Shown one piece after another: positions 1 through 7,996 of a stretch of 11,490 nt of DNA; positions within the stretch are counted from its first letter, which is position 1, and each line of letters begins with the position of its first letter. The DNA comes from Bacteroidota bacterium (GTDB taxonomy: Bacteria; Bacteroidota; Bacteroidia; Bacteroidales; Bacteroidaceae): assembly GCA_023415545.1 (NCBI GenBank), contig JAEZKJ010000007.1:1-11490 (forward strand), in the 5' to 3' direction. The notes below the pieces were generated by a model that was given only the letters and a program-made list of their open reading frames with translations, did not search any database and was not told where the DNA came from. A program made the position numbers and the translations under genes.

Positions 1-1
1 A

Positions 2-2227
2 TTATTAAGAGGTGTAACTAGAGCACAAGCTGAACGAGTAAAAAAGATGTATGATGCAGCTCCTACTCAAGAGTTTTCTAGAGATACTGGTAACCGATTG
101 CATACTACATCAAGAAGGGATATAAACGATAAAGATAGTACTAATGATAGTATTGATGATATTGTTGTAAGTTCCACTAAAGTTTATGGACAAGATGTTT
201 TTAGTAATAAAAACCTTAATTTCAAGCCAAATGAGAACTTAGCAACTCCACGTAACTATCAACTAGGGCCTGGTGATGAAGTTATAATTGATATTTTCGG
301 TGCTAACCAAACTACAATGCGTAGCATTATTTCACCTGAGGGAAGCATTAATGTTGATGTATTGGGACCACTCTATTTAAGTGGAATGACAATTGATGAT
401 GCTAATGATTTTTTAAAGAAAAAATTATCTTCTATATATGCAGGATTAGGCACTGATGGCTCACGTTCCGACATACGCCTCTCGCTTGGTCAGGTTCGTA
501 GTATCCAGATTAATGTGTTGGGAGAAGTTCAACGTCCCGGTACATACGAGGTAAGTTCATTTTCAACAGTTTTCCACTCGCTTTATAAAGCTGGAGGTAT
601 TAATGAACAAGGAACACTACGCAATATCAAAGTAGTTCGAAATAGTCAAACAATATCTACTATTGACGTTTATGATTTCTTGATAAACGGAAATAGAAAA
701 AGTGATATTCGACTTGAAGATGGTGACGTTATTTTAGTTCCAACATATTCTAATCTTGTAAACATTAAAGGTAAAGTTAAACGACCAATGTTCTTCGAGA
801 TAAAAGATCGTGAGAGTTTAAAAAAATAGCTTGATTATGCAGGTGGTTTCGCTCAAGCTGCTTATACAAATAGCATTACTATAATACGTCAGAATGGTAA
901 GGAATATGAGGTTCAAACTATTGATAAAGCCGATTTCAATAACTTTAAGTTGAAAGATGGTGATGAAGTAGAGATTAGTGGCATTTTATCAAGATTCGAA
1001 AATAGAATAGAAGTCAAAGGTGCTGTATATCGTTCAGGTATATATCAACTTAGTGAGAGAATAAATAGTGTCCGTAAATTAATAATCAAAGCTGAAGGTC
1101 TTCTTCCTGAAGCCTTTACAAGCAGAGCTATTTTACATCGTGAACGCACAGACCGTAGCTTAGAGGTTCTTCCTGTGAATGTTGAAAGTATAATGAATGG
1201 CACAAGCCCTGACATAGAGCTGCGTAATAATGATATTTTATTTATTCCAAGTATTTACGACTTGAAAGATATAGGTACATTAAGCATTTATGGCGAAGTA
1301 GCAGCTCCAGGTATATTCCCTTTTGCAGATAATACTACACTGGAAGATTTGATTCTTCAAGCTGGCGGACTTCTTGAATCTGCTTCAACAGCACGTATTG
1401 ATGTATCTCGTCGTTTCAAAGATAGTAAATCGAATGTTGCGAGCGAAAAACTTGGTGAGGAATTCAGTTTCAGCCTTAAAGATGGATTTGTTATAGAAGG
1501 TGAGCCTGGATTTGTTTTACAACCATATGATGAGGTTTATGTACGTAAAAGTCCTTCTTATCATGTTCAACAAAAAGTCACAGTTTTAGGTGAAGCTAAT
1601 TTCACAGGCCAATTCACTATGACCAATAAAAATGAACGACTTTCTGATCTTGTAAAAAAAGCAGGAGGTGTAACTAACTATGCTTATATAAAAGGTGCTC
1701 GACTTGAAAGACGTATGAATATAGCCGAACGAAGACGAATGGATGATGTGCTTAGTTCGCTAAATCAAGTTAATGACTCGATAAATGTTAATCAGTTAGA
1801 TTTGGGCAATACTTATTATGTTGGTATAGACCTTGATAAAGCTATAGAAAACCCCGGAGGTAATCATGACCTTGTATTACGTGAAGGAGATATGTTGTTT
1901 ATTCCAACGTATAATAATACTGTAAAAATAAGTGGTGCTGTAACTTCTCCAAATACTATAACATATGTCCCTAATCTAAGAGTTAAAGATTACATACAAG
2001 AAGCCGGAGGATATAATCAAAATGCTAAGGAGAGTCGAGCATATATTGTCCACATGAATGGTCATATTAGCAAAGCTAAGAAAAATTCAAAAGTTGAGCC
2101 TGGAGATGAAATTATAGTTCCAACAAAACAACGCAATCCAAATAATTTACAAAACATATTGGGTATTGCAACAACTTCGGCTTCTTTAGCTACTATGATT
2201 GCATCGATTGCTAACATTCTTAGATAA
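2..2227 (+). pseudogene. Wza-like polysaccharide export protein with SLBB repeats, 5'-partial, interrupted by an in-frame TAG
   Basis: This gene encodes an outer-membrane/periplasmic polysaccharide export protein. The frame is open to the left edge, so the true start and signal peptide lie outside the window and the ATG at 47 is internal. A Poly_export domain is at about 254-440 (opening NYQLGPGDEV, with an SPEG turn). Six SLBB-type units follow at about 500-640, 755-900, 1004-1150, 1272-1410, 1572-1720 and 1916-2060, most with a G-x-V...G core and an AGG turn. A hydrophobic C-terminal stretch lies at about 2153-2224. The frame is continuous on both sides of a TAG at 827-829, inside the second SLBB unit, so one codon change breaks an otherwise intact gene. 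The remaining part ends in TAA, 8 bases before the Wzz gene. Family and pairing with Wzz are clear. Loss of function is inferred; a sequencing error or rare readthrough is possible. Confidence 0.88.
827..829 (+). other. In-frame amber codon splitting the SLBB export gene
   Basis: The codons around the site read E-S-L-K-K-stop-L-D-Y-A-G-G. Both sides are the same reading frame and the same SLBB unit. In related units this place is usually a hydrophobic residue before a Y-A-G-G turn, so the ancestral codon was plausibly TTG (Leu), one T-to-A change away; CAG or AAG are also one step away. The first in-frame ATG downstream is at 1193, far into the protein and without a signal peptide, so reinitiation would not restore an exported product. 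Confidence 0.9.
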
Positions 2228-2235
2228 AGGATAAA

Positions 2236-3393
2236 ATGGATACAAAAGATATTTATAAAGAGGCTCAGTATGAAAAAATTGAGCAAGAGAAAGAGATCGA
2301 TTATGTAGGAATGGTGTCAAAGCTATGGAGCAATAAAAAGTTTATCATTATTATATCTTTTGCTTTTGCTCTTTTGGGAGTGACTTCTGCCCTAATGATG
2401 AAAAGACAATATACAGTAAGTGTTACCCTTGCTCCTGAAATTCAAGGTCGGAATTCAAATAGTAGTTTAAATGGCATTGCAAGTATGTTAGGAATGCGGA
2501 ATGCTGTGGGAAGTACTGGGACAGATGCTCTTAACATAACTCTATTTCCTGAAATTTGTGCTAGCACTCCATTTCTCACAAACCTATTCGATGTAAAGGT
2601 GACTCCTTATGTAACTGCTAAACAGATTCGTGAAGGTGCTAAACCTGCACGTCCAATATCTATATACAAATATATATCTAAAGAGGACGAGCCTAAAGGG
2701 TGGTTTGCAAATTTGAAAGAGTCTATTTTCGGTAAAAAAGAGGAGATAAAAAATGTTAAGGTGAATCCTTCTAAACTTACAGGTAGACAGTTTGGTGTAG
2801 TTAATTTCCTATCAAAAAATATATCTGTTGATGTAGATAAGAAAACAGGTGTGACAAAGATTTTTGTTACTATGGATGACCCTCAAATTGCTACTCAAAT
2901 TGCAGATACCGTATGCAACCGATTACAAGAACATATTATCAACTATCGTACTAAAAAGGCTAAAGAAGATTATTTTTATTACAAAAAATTATCTGAAGAG
3001 GCTCATAATAAACTTGTAAAAGCTCAAGCAGCTTACGCTTTAAGTGTGGATTATGACCGTAGTGTAATTTTACAATCAGTAAATAGCGAGAAACAACGAC
3101 TTCAAGAGGAAGCAAGTCTTGCCAATCAATTATACACTCAAATGGAGCAGCAAAAAGAGATGGCAAAGGCTAAAATTCAAGAGTTGAAACCGGTATTTGC
3201 TGTTGTACAGCCTGCTACTATGCCACTTCGTCCTTCGGGAACAAGTAGAATGAATGTTGTTCTTGGTTTCTGTTTCTTGGGTTTCTGTTTATCGGCAGGA
3301 TGGGTATTATTTGGAAAAGATTTCTATTATAATTTCTCGAAAGAACTAAAAGAGAAGATGAACGAAGAGCAACCTGTTGAAGATAAAAATTAA
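2236..3393 (+). CDS. Wzz/Wzc-type chain-length determinant (polysaccharide co-polymerase) without kinase domain
   Basis: This is an inner-membrane protein of 385 residues that sets chain length or assists export of a surface polysaccharide together with an outer-membrane SLBB partner. A short cytoplasmic N-terminus is followed by a transmembrane helix at about 36-55, a large periplasmic region, a helical Q/E/K-rich stretch at about 235-315 likely to form a coiled coil, and a second transmembrane helix at about 340-360. The proline motif of the family (P326-x3-P330-x2-P333-S334) lies just before that helix. There is no Walker kinase domain after it, so it is Wzz-like rather than a full Wzc. 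It begins 8 bases after the SLBB gene, with AAAGG shortly upstream, and is followed by a terminator, so it is the last gene of its unit. The specific polysaccharide cannot be told. The broken upstream gene may leave it without its partner, and premature termination there could reduce its expression. Confidence 0.88.
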   Translation: MDTKDIYKEAQYEKIEQEKEIDYVGMVSKLWSNKKFIIIISFAFALLGVTSALMMKRQYTVSVTLAPEIQGRNSNSSLNGIASMLGMRNAVGSTGTDALNITLFPEICASTPFLTNLFDVKVTPYVTAKQIREGAKPARPISIYKYISKEDEPKGWFANLKESIFGKKEEIKNVKVNPSKLTGRQFGVVNFLSKNISVDVDKKTGVTKIFVTMDDPQIATQIADTVCNRLQEHIINYRTKKAKEDYFYYKKLSEEAHNKLVKAQAAYALSVDYDRSVILQSVNSEKQRLQEEASLANQLYTQMEQQKEMAKAKIQELKPVFAVVQPATMPLRPSGTSRMNVVLGFCFLGFCLSAGWVLFGKDFYYNFSKELKEKMNEEQPVEDKN

Positions 3394-3430
3394 CAAGAGA
3401 ATGATAATATCGATAACTTTGATATAAGTG

Positions 3431-3466
3431 AAACGCTCATGCATTTAGTGTGCATGGGTGTTTTTC
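3431..3466 (+). terminator. Rho-independent terminator after the Wzz gene
   Basis: A stem of 10 pairs (3434-3443 with 3451-3460, two of them G-U) has a 7-base loop and is extended by three A-T pairs into the following run of Ts at 3461-3465. It closes the polysaccharide unit and separates it from purM. Confidence 0.85.
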
Positions 3467-3513
3467 ATTTTAAGATTTTTCCATTTATCAAAGTTTATAA
3501 GCAAAATTATGAC

Positions 3514-3521
3514 TATTTTTG
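3514..3521 (+). promoter_or_regulatory. Putative Bacteroides-type -7 promoter element for purM-prfA-pyrF
   Basis: TATTTTTG matches the TAnnTTTG consensus of the primary sigma factor of Bacteroides exactly. It sits 30 bases before the purM start and just after the Wzz terminator, where a promoter is expected. The upstream -33 element is weak (GTTTA at 3493-3497, spacing slightly short). In such A+T-rich DNA the motif can arise by chance, so placement is the main support. Confidence 0.45.
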
Positions 3522-3551
3522 CAATCCAATTGAATAATAAACATTTAACTC

Positions 3552-4718
3552 ATGAGTAACCAACGATACATGCAAAGAGGTGTGTCGGCATCTAAAGAAG
3601 ATGTACACAACGCTATTAAAAACATTGATAAAGGTATTTTTCCACAAGCTTTCTGCAAGATTATCCCTGATATACTTGGAGGAGATCCAGAATATTGTAA
3701 TATCATGCATGCCGATGGCGCCGGAACAAAGTCATCATTGGCCTATATGTATTGGAAAGAGACCGGTGATATTAATGTGTGGAAAGGAATTGCACAAGAT
3801 GCGTTGATTATGAATACTGATGATCTTCTTTGTGTAGGTGCTGTAGATAACATCCTTGTTTCAAGCACTATAGGAAGAAACAAGATGCTAATTCCTGGTG
3901 AAGTTATTTCGGCTATAATAAATGGAACAGATGAACTTCTAGCTGAGATGCGTAACATGGGAATAGGTATCTACTCAACAGGTGGAGAGACTGCTGATGT
4001 GGGCGATTTAGTTCGTACTATAATTGTGGACTCTACTGTGACGTGTCGTATGAAGAGAAAAGATGTTATTGATAATGCAAACATTCGTCCAGGTGATGTT
4101 ATTGTTGGTCTATCTTCTTCCGGACAAGCTACATACGAAAAGGAGTACAATGGCGGTATGGGAAGTAATGGCCTTACAAGTGCACGTCACGACGTATTCT
4201 CTAAATATTTAGCCGAGAAATATCCTGAAAGTTATGACCATGCTGTTCCTGAAGAGTTGGTTTATAGTGGTCAACTTAAATTGGATGACAAAGTTGATGG
4301 CTCGCCAATAAATGCCGGTAAACTGGTTCTCTCGCCTACTCGTACTTATGCTCCTGTAGTTAAAAGATTACTTGATGAACTTAGAGCAGAGATTCATGGT
4401 ATGGTTCATTGTACCGGTGGTGCTCAAACAAAAGTACTTCACTTTGTAAGTGATAACTGCCATGTCATAAAAGATAATATGTTCCCTGTTCCTCCACTTT
4501 TCCGCACTATAGCTGAACAGAGTGGAACTGACTGGAGTGAGATGTATAAAGTATTCAATATGGGACATCGTCTTGAAATTTACTTATCTCAAGAACATGC
4601 AGAGAAAGTTATAGAGATAAGCAAAAGTTTCAATATTGATGCTCAGATTATTGGTCGTGTTGAAGAGGGTAAAAAATCACTCACCATCAAATCTGAGTTT
4701 GGAGAGTTCAACTATTAA
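3552..4718 (+). CDS. purM: Phosphoribosylformylglycinamidine cyclo-ligase (AIR synthase), divergent Bacteroidota form
   Basis: PurM is the cytoplasmic enzyme that closes the imidazole ring in purine synthesis, turning FGAM into AIR with ATP. The protein has 388 residues, longer than the roughly 345 of E. coli PurM. Family landmarks are D55-G-A-G-T-K60 (usually DGVGTK), DALIMNTDD as the counterpart of the conserved aspartate-rich segment, the G144-G-E-T-A148 motif, and G186-L-S-S-S-G191 of the second half. After that glycine comes about a dozen extra residues (QATYEKEYNGG) before N206-G-L. A TGG motif occurs in the C-terminal domain. The ATG at 3552 is preceded by an A-rich stretch and no Shine-Dalgarno. 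It is first in a unit with prfA and pyrF. PurM is the best call; a related member of the AIR-synthase superfamily with another substrate is less likely but not excluded by sequence alone. Confidence 0.82.
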   Translation: MSNQRYMQRGVSASKEDVHNAIKNIDKGIFPQAFCKIIPDILGGDPEYCNIMHADGAGTKSSLAYMYWKETGDINVWKGIAQDALIMNTDDLLCVGAVDNILVSSTIGRNKMLIPGEVISAIINGTDELLAEMRNMGIGIYSTGGETADVGDLVRTIIVDSTVTCRMKRKDVIDNANIRPGDVIVGLSSSGQATYEKEYNGGMGSNGLTSARHDVFSKYLAEKYPESYDHAVPEELVYSGQLKLDDKVDGSPINAGKLVLSPTRTYAPVVKRLLDELRAEIHGMVHCTGGAQTKVLHFVSDNCHVIKDNMFPVPPLFRTIAEQSGTDWSEMYKVFNMGHRLEIYLSQEHAEKVIEISKSFNIDAQIIGRVEEGKKSLTIKSEFGEFNY

Positions 4719-4759
4719 CAAAAAGTTTTGTTTACAATAATAATACCATTAATTTTTAA

Positions 4760-5869
4760 ATGGCTGACAATACAATATTAGATAAATTAGAGGGATTAGT
4801 AGCACGTTTCGAAGAGGTCTCTACTCTTATCACTGACCCATCGGTGATAGCCGACCAGAAGCGTTATGTAAAACTTACCCGTGAATACAAAGAACTTGAA
4901 GAGTTGATGAAGGCTCGTAAGGAGTACATTGCTATGCTTTCAAATATCAAAGAAGGAAAAGAAATTTTATCTGTTGAAGATGATCCTGATATGCGAGAGA
5001 TGGCAAGGGAAGAGATTGCAAAAAGTGAAGCCAGGATACCTGAACTTGAAGAAGAGATAAAGCTAATGTTAATTCCTGCCGATCCTGAGGATGACAAGAA
5101 TGCTGTTCTTGAAATTCGTGGAGGTGCAGGTGGTGATGAAGCAGCAATTTTTGCCGGTGACTTACTACGTATGTATCTTAAATATTTCGAGTCAAAAGGA
5201 TGGCAGTGTGAAATTAGTAGCTGTACCGAAGGATCTTCCGGTGGTTATAAAGAAGTTATTTGTAATGTTACCGGTGATAAAGTATATGGCACATTAAAGT
5301 ATGAATCGGGCGTACACCGTGTACAGCGTGTTCCTGCTACTGAAACTCAAGGACGTGTACATACATCTGCAGCTTCTGTAGCTGTGCTTCCTGAAGCAGA
5401 TGAATTTGATGTGGTTATCCAAGAGGGACTTATAAAGTGGGATACTTTCCGAAGCGGTGGTGCCGGTGGACAGAACGTAAATAAAGTTGAATCGGGTGTA
5501 CGTCTTCGTTACCCTTGGACTAATCCAAATACAGGTGTGACCGAGGAGATTCTTATTGAGTGTACCGAAACTCGTGACCAACCAAAGAACAAAGAACGTG
5601 CATTGGCACGTCTGCGTACATATATTTACGACCGCGAACATCAAAAGTATATTGATGATATAGCCAATCGTCGTAAAACTCTTGTAAGTACAGGTGACCG
5701 TTCGGCAAAAATACGAACATACAACTATCCACAAGGACGTATTACCGATCATAGAATCAATTATACCATTTACAACTTACCTGCATTTATGGATGGCGAC
5801 ATACAAGATTGCATTGACCACCTGATAGTAGCCGAAAATGCAGAACGAATGAAAGAGAATGAACTTTAA
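4760..5869 (+). CDS. prfA: Peptide chain release factor 1 (RF1)
   Basis: RF1 recognises UAA and UAG in the ribosomal A site and triggers peptide release. The protein has 369 residues, close to the family norm. The N-terminal helical domain covers about 1-110. The stop-codon recognition tripeptide P192-A-T194 is of the RF1 type (RF2 has SPF), followed by the ETQGRVHTSAA signature. The G236-G-Q238 catalytic motif lies in FRSGGAGGQNVNKVESGVR, and a basic C-terminal region follows. All key residues are present, so UAG should be read as stop in this organism. It starts 41 bases after purM and ends 11 bases before pyrF, suggesting one transcript. A TTTG (4727-4730) 19 bases before TAATTTTT (4750-4757) resembles a promoter but lies almost on the start codon, so it is doubtful. 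Confidence 0.97.
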   Translation: MADNTILDKLEGLVARFEEVSTLITDPSVIADQKRYVKLTREYKELEELMKARKEYIAMLSNIKEGKEILSVEDDPDMREMAREEIAKSEARIPELEEEIKLMLIPADPEDDKNAVLEIRGGAGGDEAAIFAGDLLRMYLKYFESKGWQCEISSCTEGSSGGYKEVICNVTGDKVYGTLKYESGVHRVQRVPATETQGRVHTSAASVAVLPEADEFDVVIQEGLIKWDTFRSGGAGGQNVNKVESGVRLRYPWTNPNTGVTEEILIECTETRDQPKNKERALARLRTYIYDREHQKYIDDIANRRKTLVSTGDRSAKIRTYNYPQGRITDHRINYTIYNLPAFMDGDIQDCIDHLIVAENAERMKENEL

Positions 5870-5880
5870 AACACGCTATT

Positions 5881-6708
5881 ATGAATAAGCAAGAACTATT
5901 TGAAAATATAAAAAGGAAAAAATCATTCCTTTGTGTAGGTTTAGATACTGATTTAAAGAAAATTCCACAACATCTATTAAAAGAAGAAGATCCTATTTTT
6001 GCTTTTAATAAAGCTATTATTGACGCTACCGCACCATACTGTATAGCTTACAAACCAAACCTTGCTTTCTATGAGTGTTTTGGTCTAAAAGGATGGCTAG
6101 CTTTTGAAAAGACTATCAAATATATTAAAGCAAATTATCCTGATCAATTCATCATAGCAGATGCTAAACGAGGTGACATAGGAAATACATCATCTATGTA
6201 TGCTCGTAGCTTTTTTGGTGAGGAATTGGACATCGATTCAATAACTGTTGCTCCATATATGGGAGAAGATAGTGTAACGCCTTTCATAAGTTATGAAGGA
6301 AAATGGGTGATACTTCTTGCTCTTACCAGTAACAAAGGTTCTCATGACTTCCAGCTTACAGTTGATGAAAATGGTGAAAAGTTGTTTGAGAAAGTTCTTA
6401 GAAAAAGCCAAGAATGGGGAAATGATGAGAACATGATGTATGTTGTAGGTGCTACACAAGGACGTATGTTTGAAGACATTCGTAAGATTGCACCGAACCA
6501 CTTCTTGCTTGTTCCCGGTGTTGGTGCTCAAGGTGGTTCATTGGAAGAGGTTTGTAAATATGGTATGAACTCTACTTGTGGACTAATCGTTAACTCAAGC
6601 CGTGCTATAATCTATGCTGCTAATGATGAAACATTTGCAGAAAGAGCGGCAGAAGAGGCACAAAAGGTCCAACAACAAATGGAAAAAGAGTTAAAGAATA
6701 TTCTATAA
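5881..6708 (+). CDS. pyrF: Orotidine 5'-phosphate decarboxylase, type 2
   Basis: PyrF decarboxylates OMP to UMP, the last step of de novo pyrimidine synthesis, in the cytosol. The 275-residue length and sequence pattern fit the type 2 (PyrF2) group, not the shorter E. coli type. Visible landmarks are the N-terminal FLCVGLDTDLKK strand with its substrate-binding aspartate, the K-P-N-x-A-F-Y segment, the catalytic D94-A-K96-R-G-D99-I-G-N-T stretch with lysine 96, and the phosphate-binding region near VPGVGAQGG and the following NSSRAI. The start is 11 bases after prfA with no Shine-Dalgarno. The terminator at 6732-6773 makes this the last gene of the purM-prfA-pyrF unit, which combines purine, pyrimidine and translation functions. 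Confidence 0.95.
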   Translation: MNKQELFENIKRKKSFLCVGLDTDLKKIPQHLLKEEDPIFAFNKAIIDATAPYCIAYKPNLAFYECFGLKGWLAFEKTIKYIKANYPDQFIIADAKRGDIGNTSSMYARSFFGEELDIDSITVAPYMGEDSVTPFISYEGKWVILLALTSNKGSHDFQLTVDENGEKLFEKVLRKSQEWGNDENMMYVVGATQGRMFEDIRKIAPNHFLLVPGVGAQGGSLEEVCKYGMNSTCGLIVNSSRAIIYAANDETFAERAAEEAQKVQQQMEKELKNIL

Positions 6709-6731
6709 AACGAACTTTGCAAAATAATCTT

Positions 6732-6773
6732 AAAGAGCTGTCAATAAATTTATTATATTGTACAGCTCTTTTT
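6732..6773 (+). terminator. Rho-independent terminator after pyrF
   Basis: A 10-pair perfect stem AAAGAGCTGT/ACAGCTCTTT (6732-6741 with 6762-6771) continues after a one-base bulge with five more pairs (6742-6746 with 6756-6760), leaving a 9-base loop. A short T run closes the right arm. It ends the purM-prfA-pyrF unit. Confidence 0.82.
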
Positions 6774-6812
6774 AATTATGTAAAAGTTTTATATCATTAA
6801 TTACTAACCCTT

Positions 6813-6820
6813 TAGCTTTG
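6813..6820 (+). promoter_or_regulatory. Putative Bacteroides-type -7 promoter element for the lpxD unit
   Basis: TAGCTTTG is an exact TAnnTTTG match, placed 40 bases after the pyrF terminator and 131 bases before the lpxD start. A possible -33 element is only TTTT at 6787-6790 with a 22-base gap, so the match is partial. If used, the lpxD transcript would carry a leader of about 125 bases that includes the palindrome at 6864-6877. Confidence 0.42.
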
Positions 6821-6863
6821 AAAATAATTAAAAAAAGAGTGATTTATTCAAATATCTGAAAAA

Positions 6864-6877
6864 AAATAACGTTATTT
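6864..6877. promoter_or_regulatory. Perfect 14-base palindrome upstream of lpxD
   Basis: AAATAACGTTATTT is a perfect inverted repeat with no spacer. It lies between the promoter-like motif at 6813-6820 and lpxD. A gapless symmetric site of this size suits a dimeric DNA-binding protein better than a hairpin. A TTTG (6875-6878) at its right edge is followed 19 bases later by TAAAGATG (6898-6905), a 6-of-8 match to the -7 consensus, so it could overlap a second promoter. Function is not known; chance in A+T-rich DNA is possible. Confidence 0.35.
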
Positions 6878-6950
6878 GTAGATTAATTGCATAAACATAA
6901 AGATGTTATGCTATTAGTATGAAATTATAAGAATAAGATTACATGATATT

Positions 6951-7988
6951 ATGGAATTCTCAGCAAAACAGATCTCAGAATATATCCAGGGTAAAATAAT
7001 CGGTGATGAAAATGCAAAAGTCCACACTTTTGCAAAAATTGAGGAGGGTATACCTGGAGCTCTTTCTTTTCTTTCAAATCCAAAATATACTCATTATATA
7101 TACGATACACAATCATCTATTGTGTTGGTAAACAACGATTTTGAACCAGAGCAAGAGGTTAAGACAACACTAATAAAGGTTAATAACGCTTATGAAAGTC
7201 TTGCTAAGCTCATGACTTTATACGAAAGCAGCAAGCCTAAAAAAAGAGGTATTTCTAATCTTGCATATGTTGCTGAGAGTGCTACTATTGGAGAAAATGT
7301 TTATATTGCTCCTTTTGTTTGTATTGAGGATGGAGCTTCTATTGGCGATAATACAATCATTGAGTCGAATGTGGTAATAGGTGCAGGAGCTAAAGTTGGT
7401 TCCGATACTATTATATATCCTAATGTAACTATTTATCACGATTGTATTGTAGGAAACAGATGTATTCTTCATGCAGGATCGGTGATAGGAGCTGATGGAT
7501 TTGGATTCGCCCCTTCCCTATCAGGATACGAAAAGATACCTCAAATAGGTATAGCAAAACTTGAAGATGATGTTGAAATAGGCGCAAACACATGTATTGA
7601 CCGTTCAACAATGGGAGCTACGATAATACGTAAAGGTGTAAAACTTGACAATTTAATTCAAATAGCACATAACGTCGAAGTAGGCTCACATACTGTTATG
7701 GCATCACAAACAGGTATTGCAGGATCTACTAAGATTGGTGAATGGTGTATGTTTGGAGGTCAAGCAGGAACAGCCGGACACATAAAAATTGGTGACAGAG
7801 TTCAGGTAGCAGGTCAGTCAGGTGTTTCAGGAAATACTAAAGCAGATCAAACACTTATGGGATCTCCAGCCTTTGATGCTAAGAAATACATGAAGTCATC
7901 AATATACTTTAAAAACTTGCCTGATATGGCAGCTACTATAGCAGAGTTGAAAAAAGAGATAAATGAACTTAAGAAACAAATAAAATAA
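6951..7988 (+). CDS. lpxD: UDP-3-O-acylglucosamine N-acyltransferase (LpxD)
   Basis: LpxD catalyses the third step of lipid A synthesis: it transfers a hydroxyacyl chain from ACP to the 2-amino group of UDP-3-O-acylglucosamine, in the cytoplasm. The protein has 345 residues, the usual length. The N-terminal nucleotide-binding domain spans about 1-100. A left-handed parallel beta-helix of hexapeptide repeats follows from about 101 to 310, with many I-G-x-N/D-x-x-I/V turns. The catalytic histidine is H240 in QIAHNVEVGSH, matching H239 of E. coli. The C-terminus (about 326-345) is a charged helix with E/L/K heptad character that fits the trimer-forming tail. It heads a unit with lpxC/fabZ 8 bases downstream. 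Confidence 0.96.
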   Translation: MEFSAKQISEYIQGKIIGDENAKVHTFAKIEEGIPGALSFLSNPKYTHYIYDTQSSIVLVNNDFEPEQEVKTTLIKVNNAYESLAKLMTLYESSKPKKRGISNLAYVAESATIGENVYIAPFVCIEDGASIGDNTIIESNVVIGAGAKVGSDTIIYPNVTIYHDCIVGNRCILHAGSVIGADGFGFAPSLSGYEKIPQIGIAKLEDDVEIGANTCIDRSTMGATIIRKGVKLDNLIQIAHNVEVGSHTVMASQTGIAGSTKIGEWCMFGGQAGTAGHIKIGDRVQVAGQSGVSGNTKADQTLMGSPAFDAKKYMKSSIYFKNLPDMAATIAELKKEINELKKQIK

Positions 7989-7996
7989 TATAGCTC

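Noticed and set aside
47..49. ATG at 47 as the true start of the export gene
   Set aside because: The frame is open to the window edge with family-like sequence (VTRAQAERVKK) before it, and no signal peptide follows this ATG.
817..834. TTTAAAA followed by more As just before the TAG, as a programmed frameshift site
   Set aside because: The coding frame is the same on both sides of the TAG, so a shift would leave the correct frame. A -1 slip meets TGA at 832-834.
950..2227. Separate 425-residue gene starting at a TTG at 950
   Set aside because: It is the same frame and the same SLBB protein as the segment before the TAG at 827-829. The TTG is an internal leucine and the product would lack a signal peptide.
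4727..4757. TTTG-19 bases-TAATTTTT as a promoter for prfA
   Set aside because: Spacing is good, but transcription would start at about the prfA start codon, and the DNA between purM and prfA is almost all A and T, so a chance match is likely.
5294..5752. 152-residue open frame on the minus strand inside prfA
   Set aside because: It overlaps the most conserved part of RF1 completely, has a cysteine/threonine-rich composition typical of antisense reading, and shows no recognisable motif.
6709..6950. Small gene, RNA gene or riboswitch in the gap before lpxD
   Set aside because: Apart from the terminator, a promoter-like motif and the palindrome, I see no open frame, tRNA-like fold or known riboswitch core.
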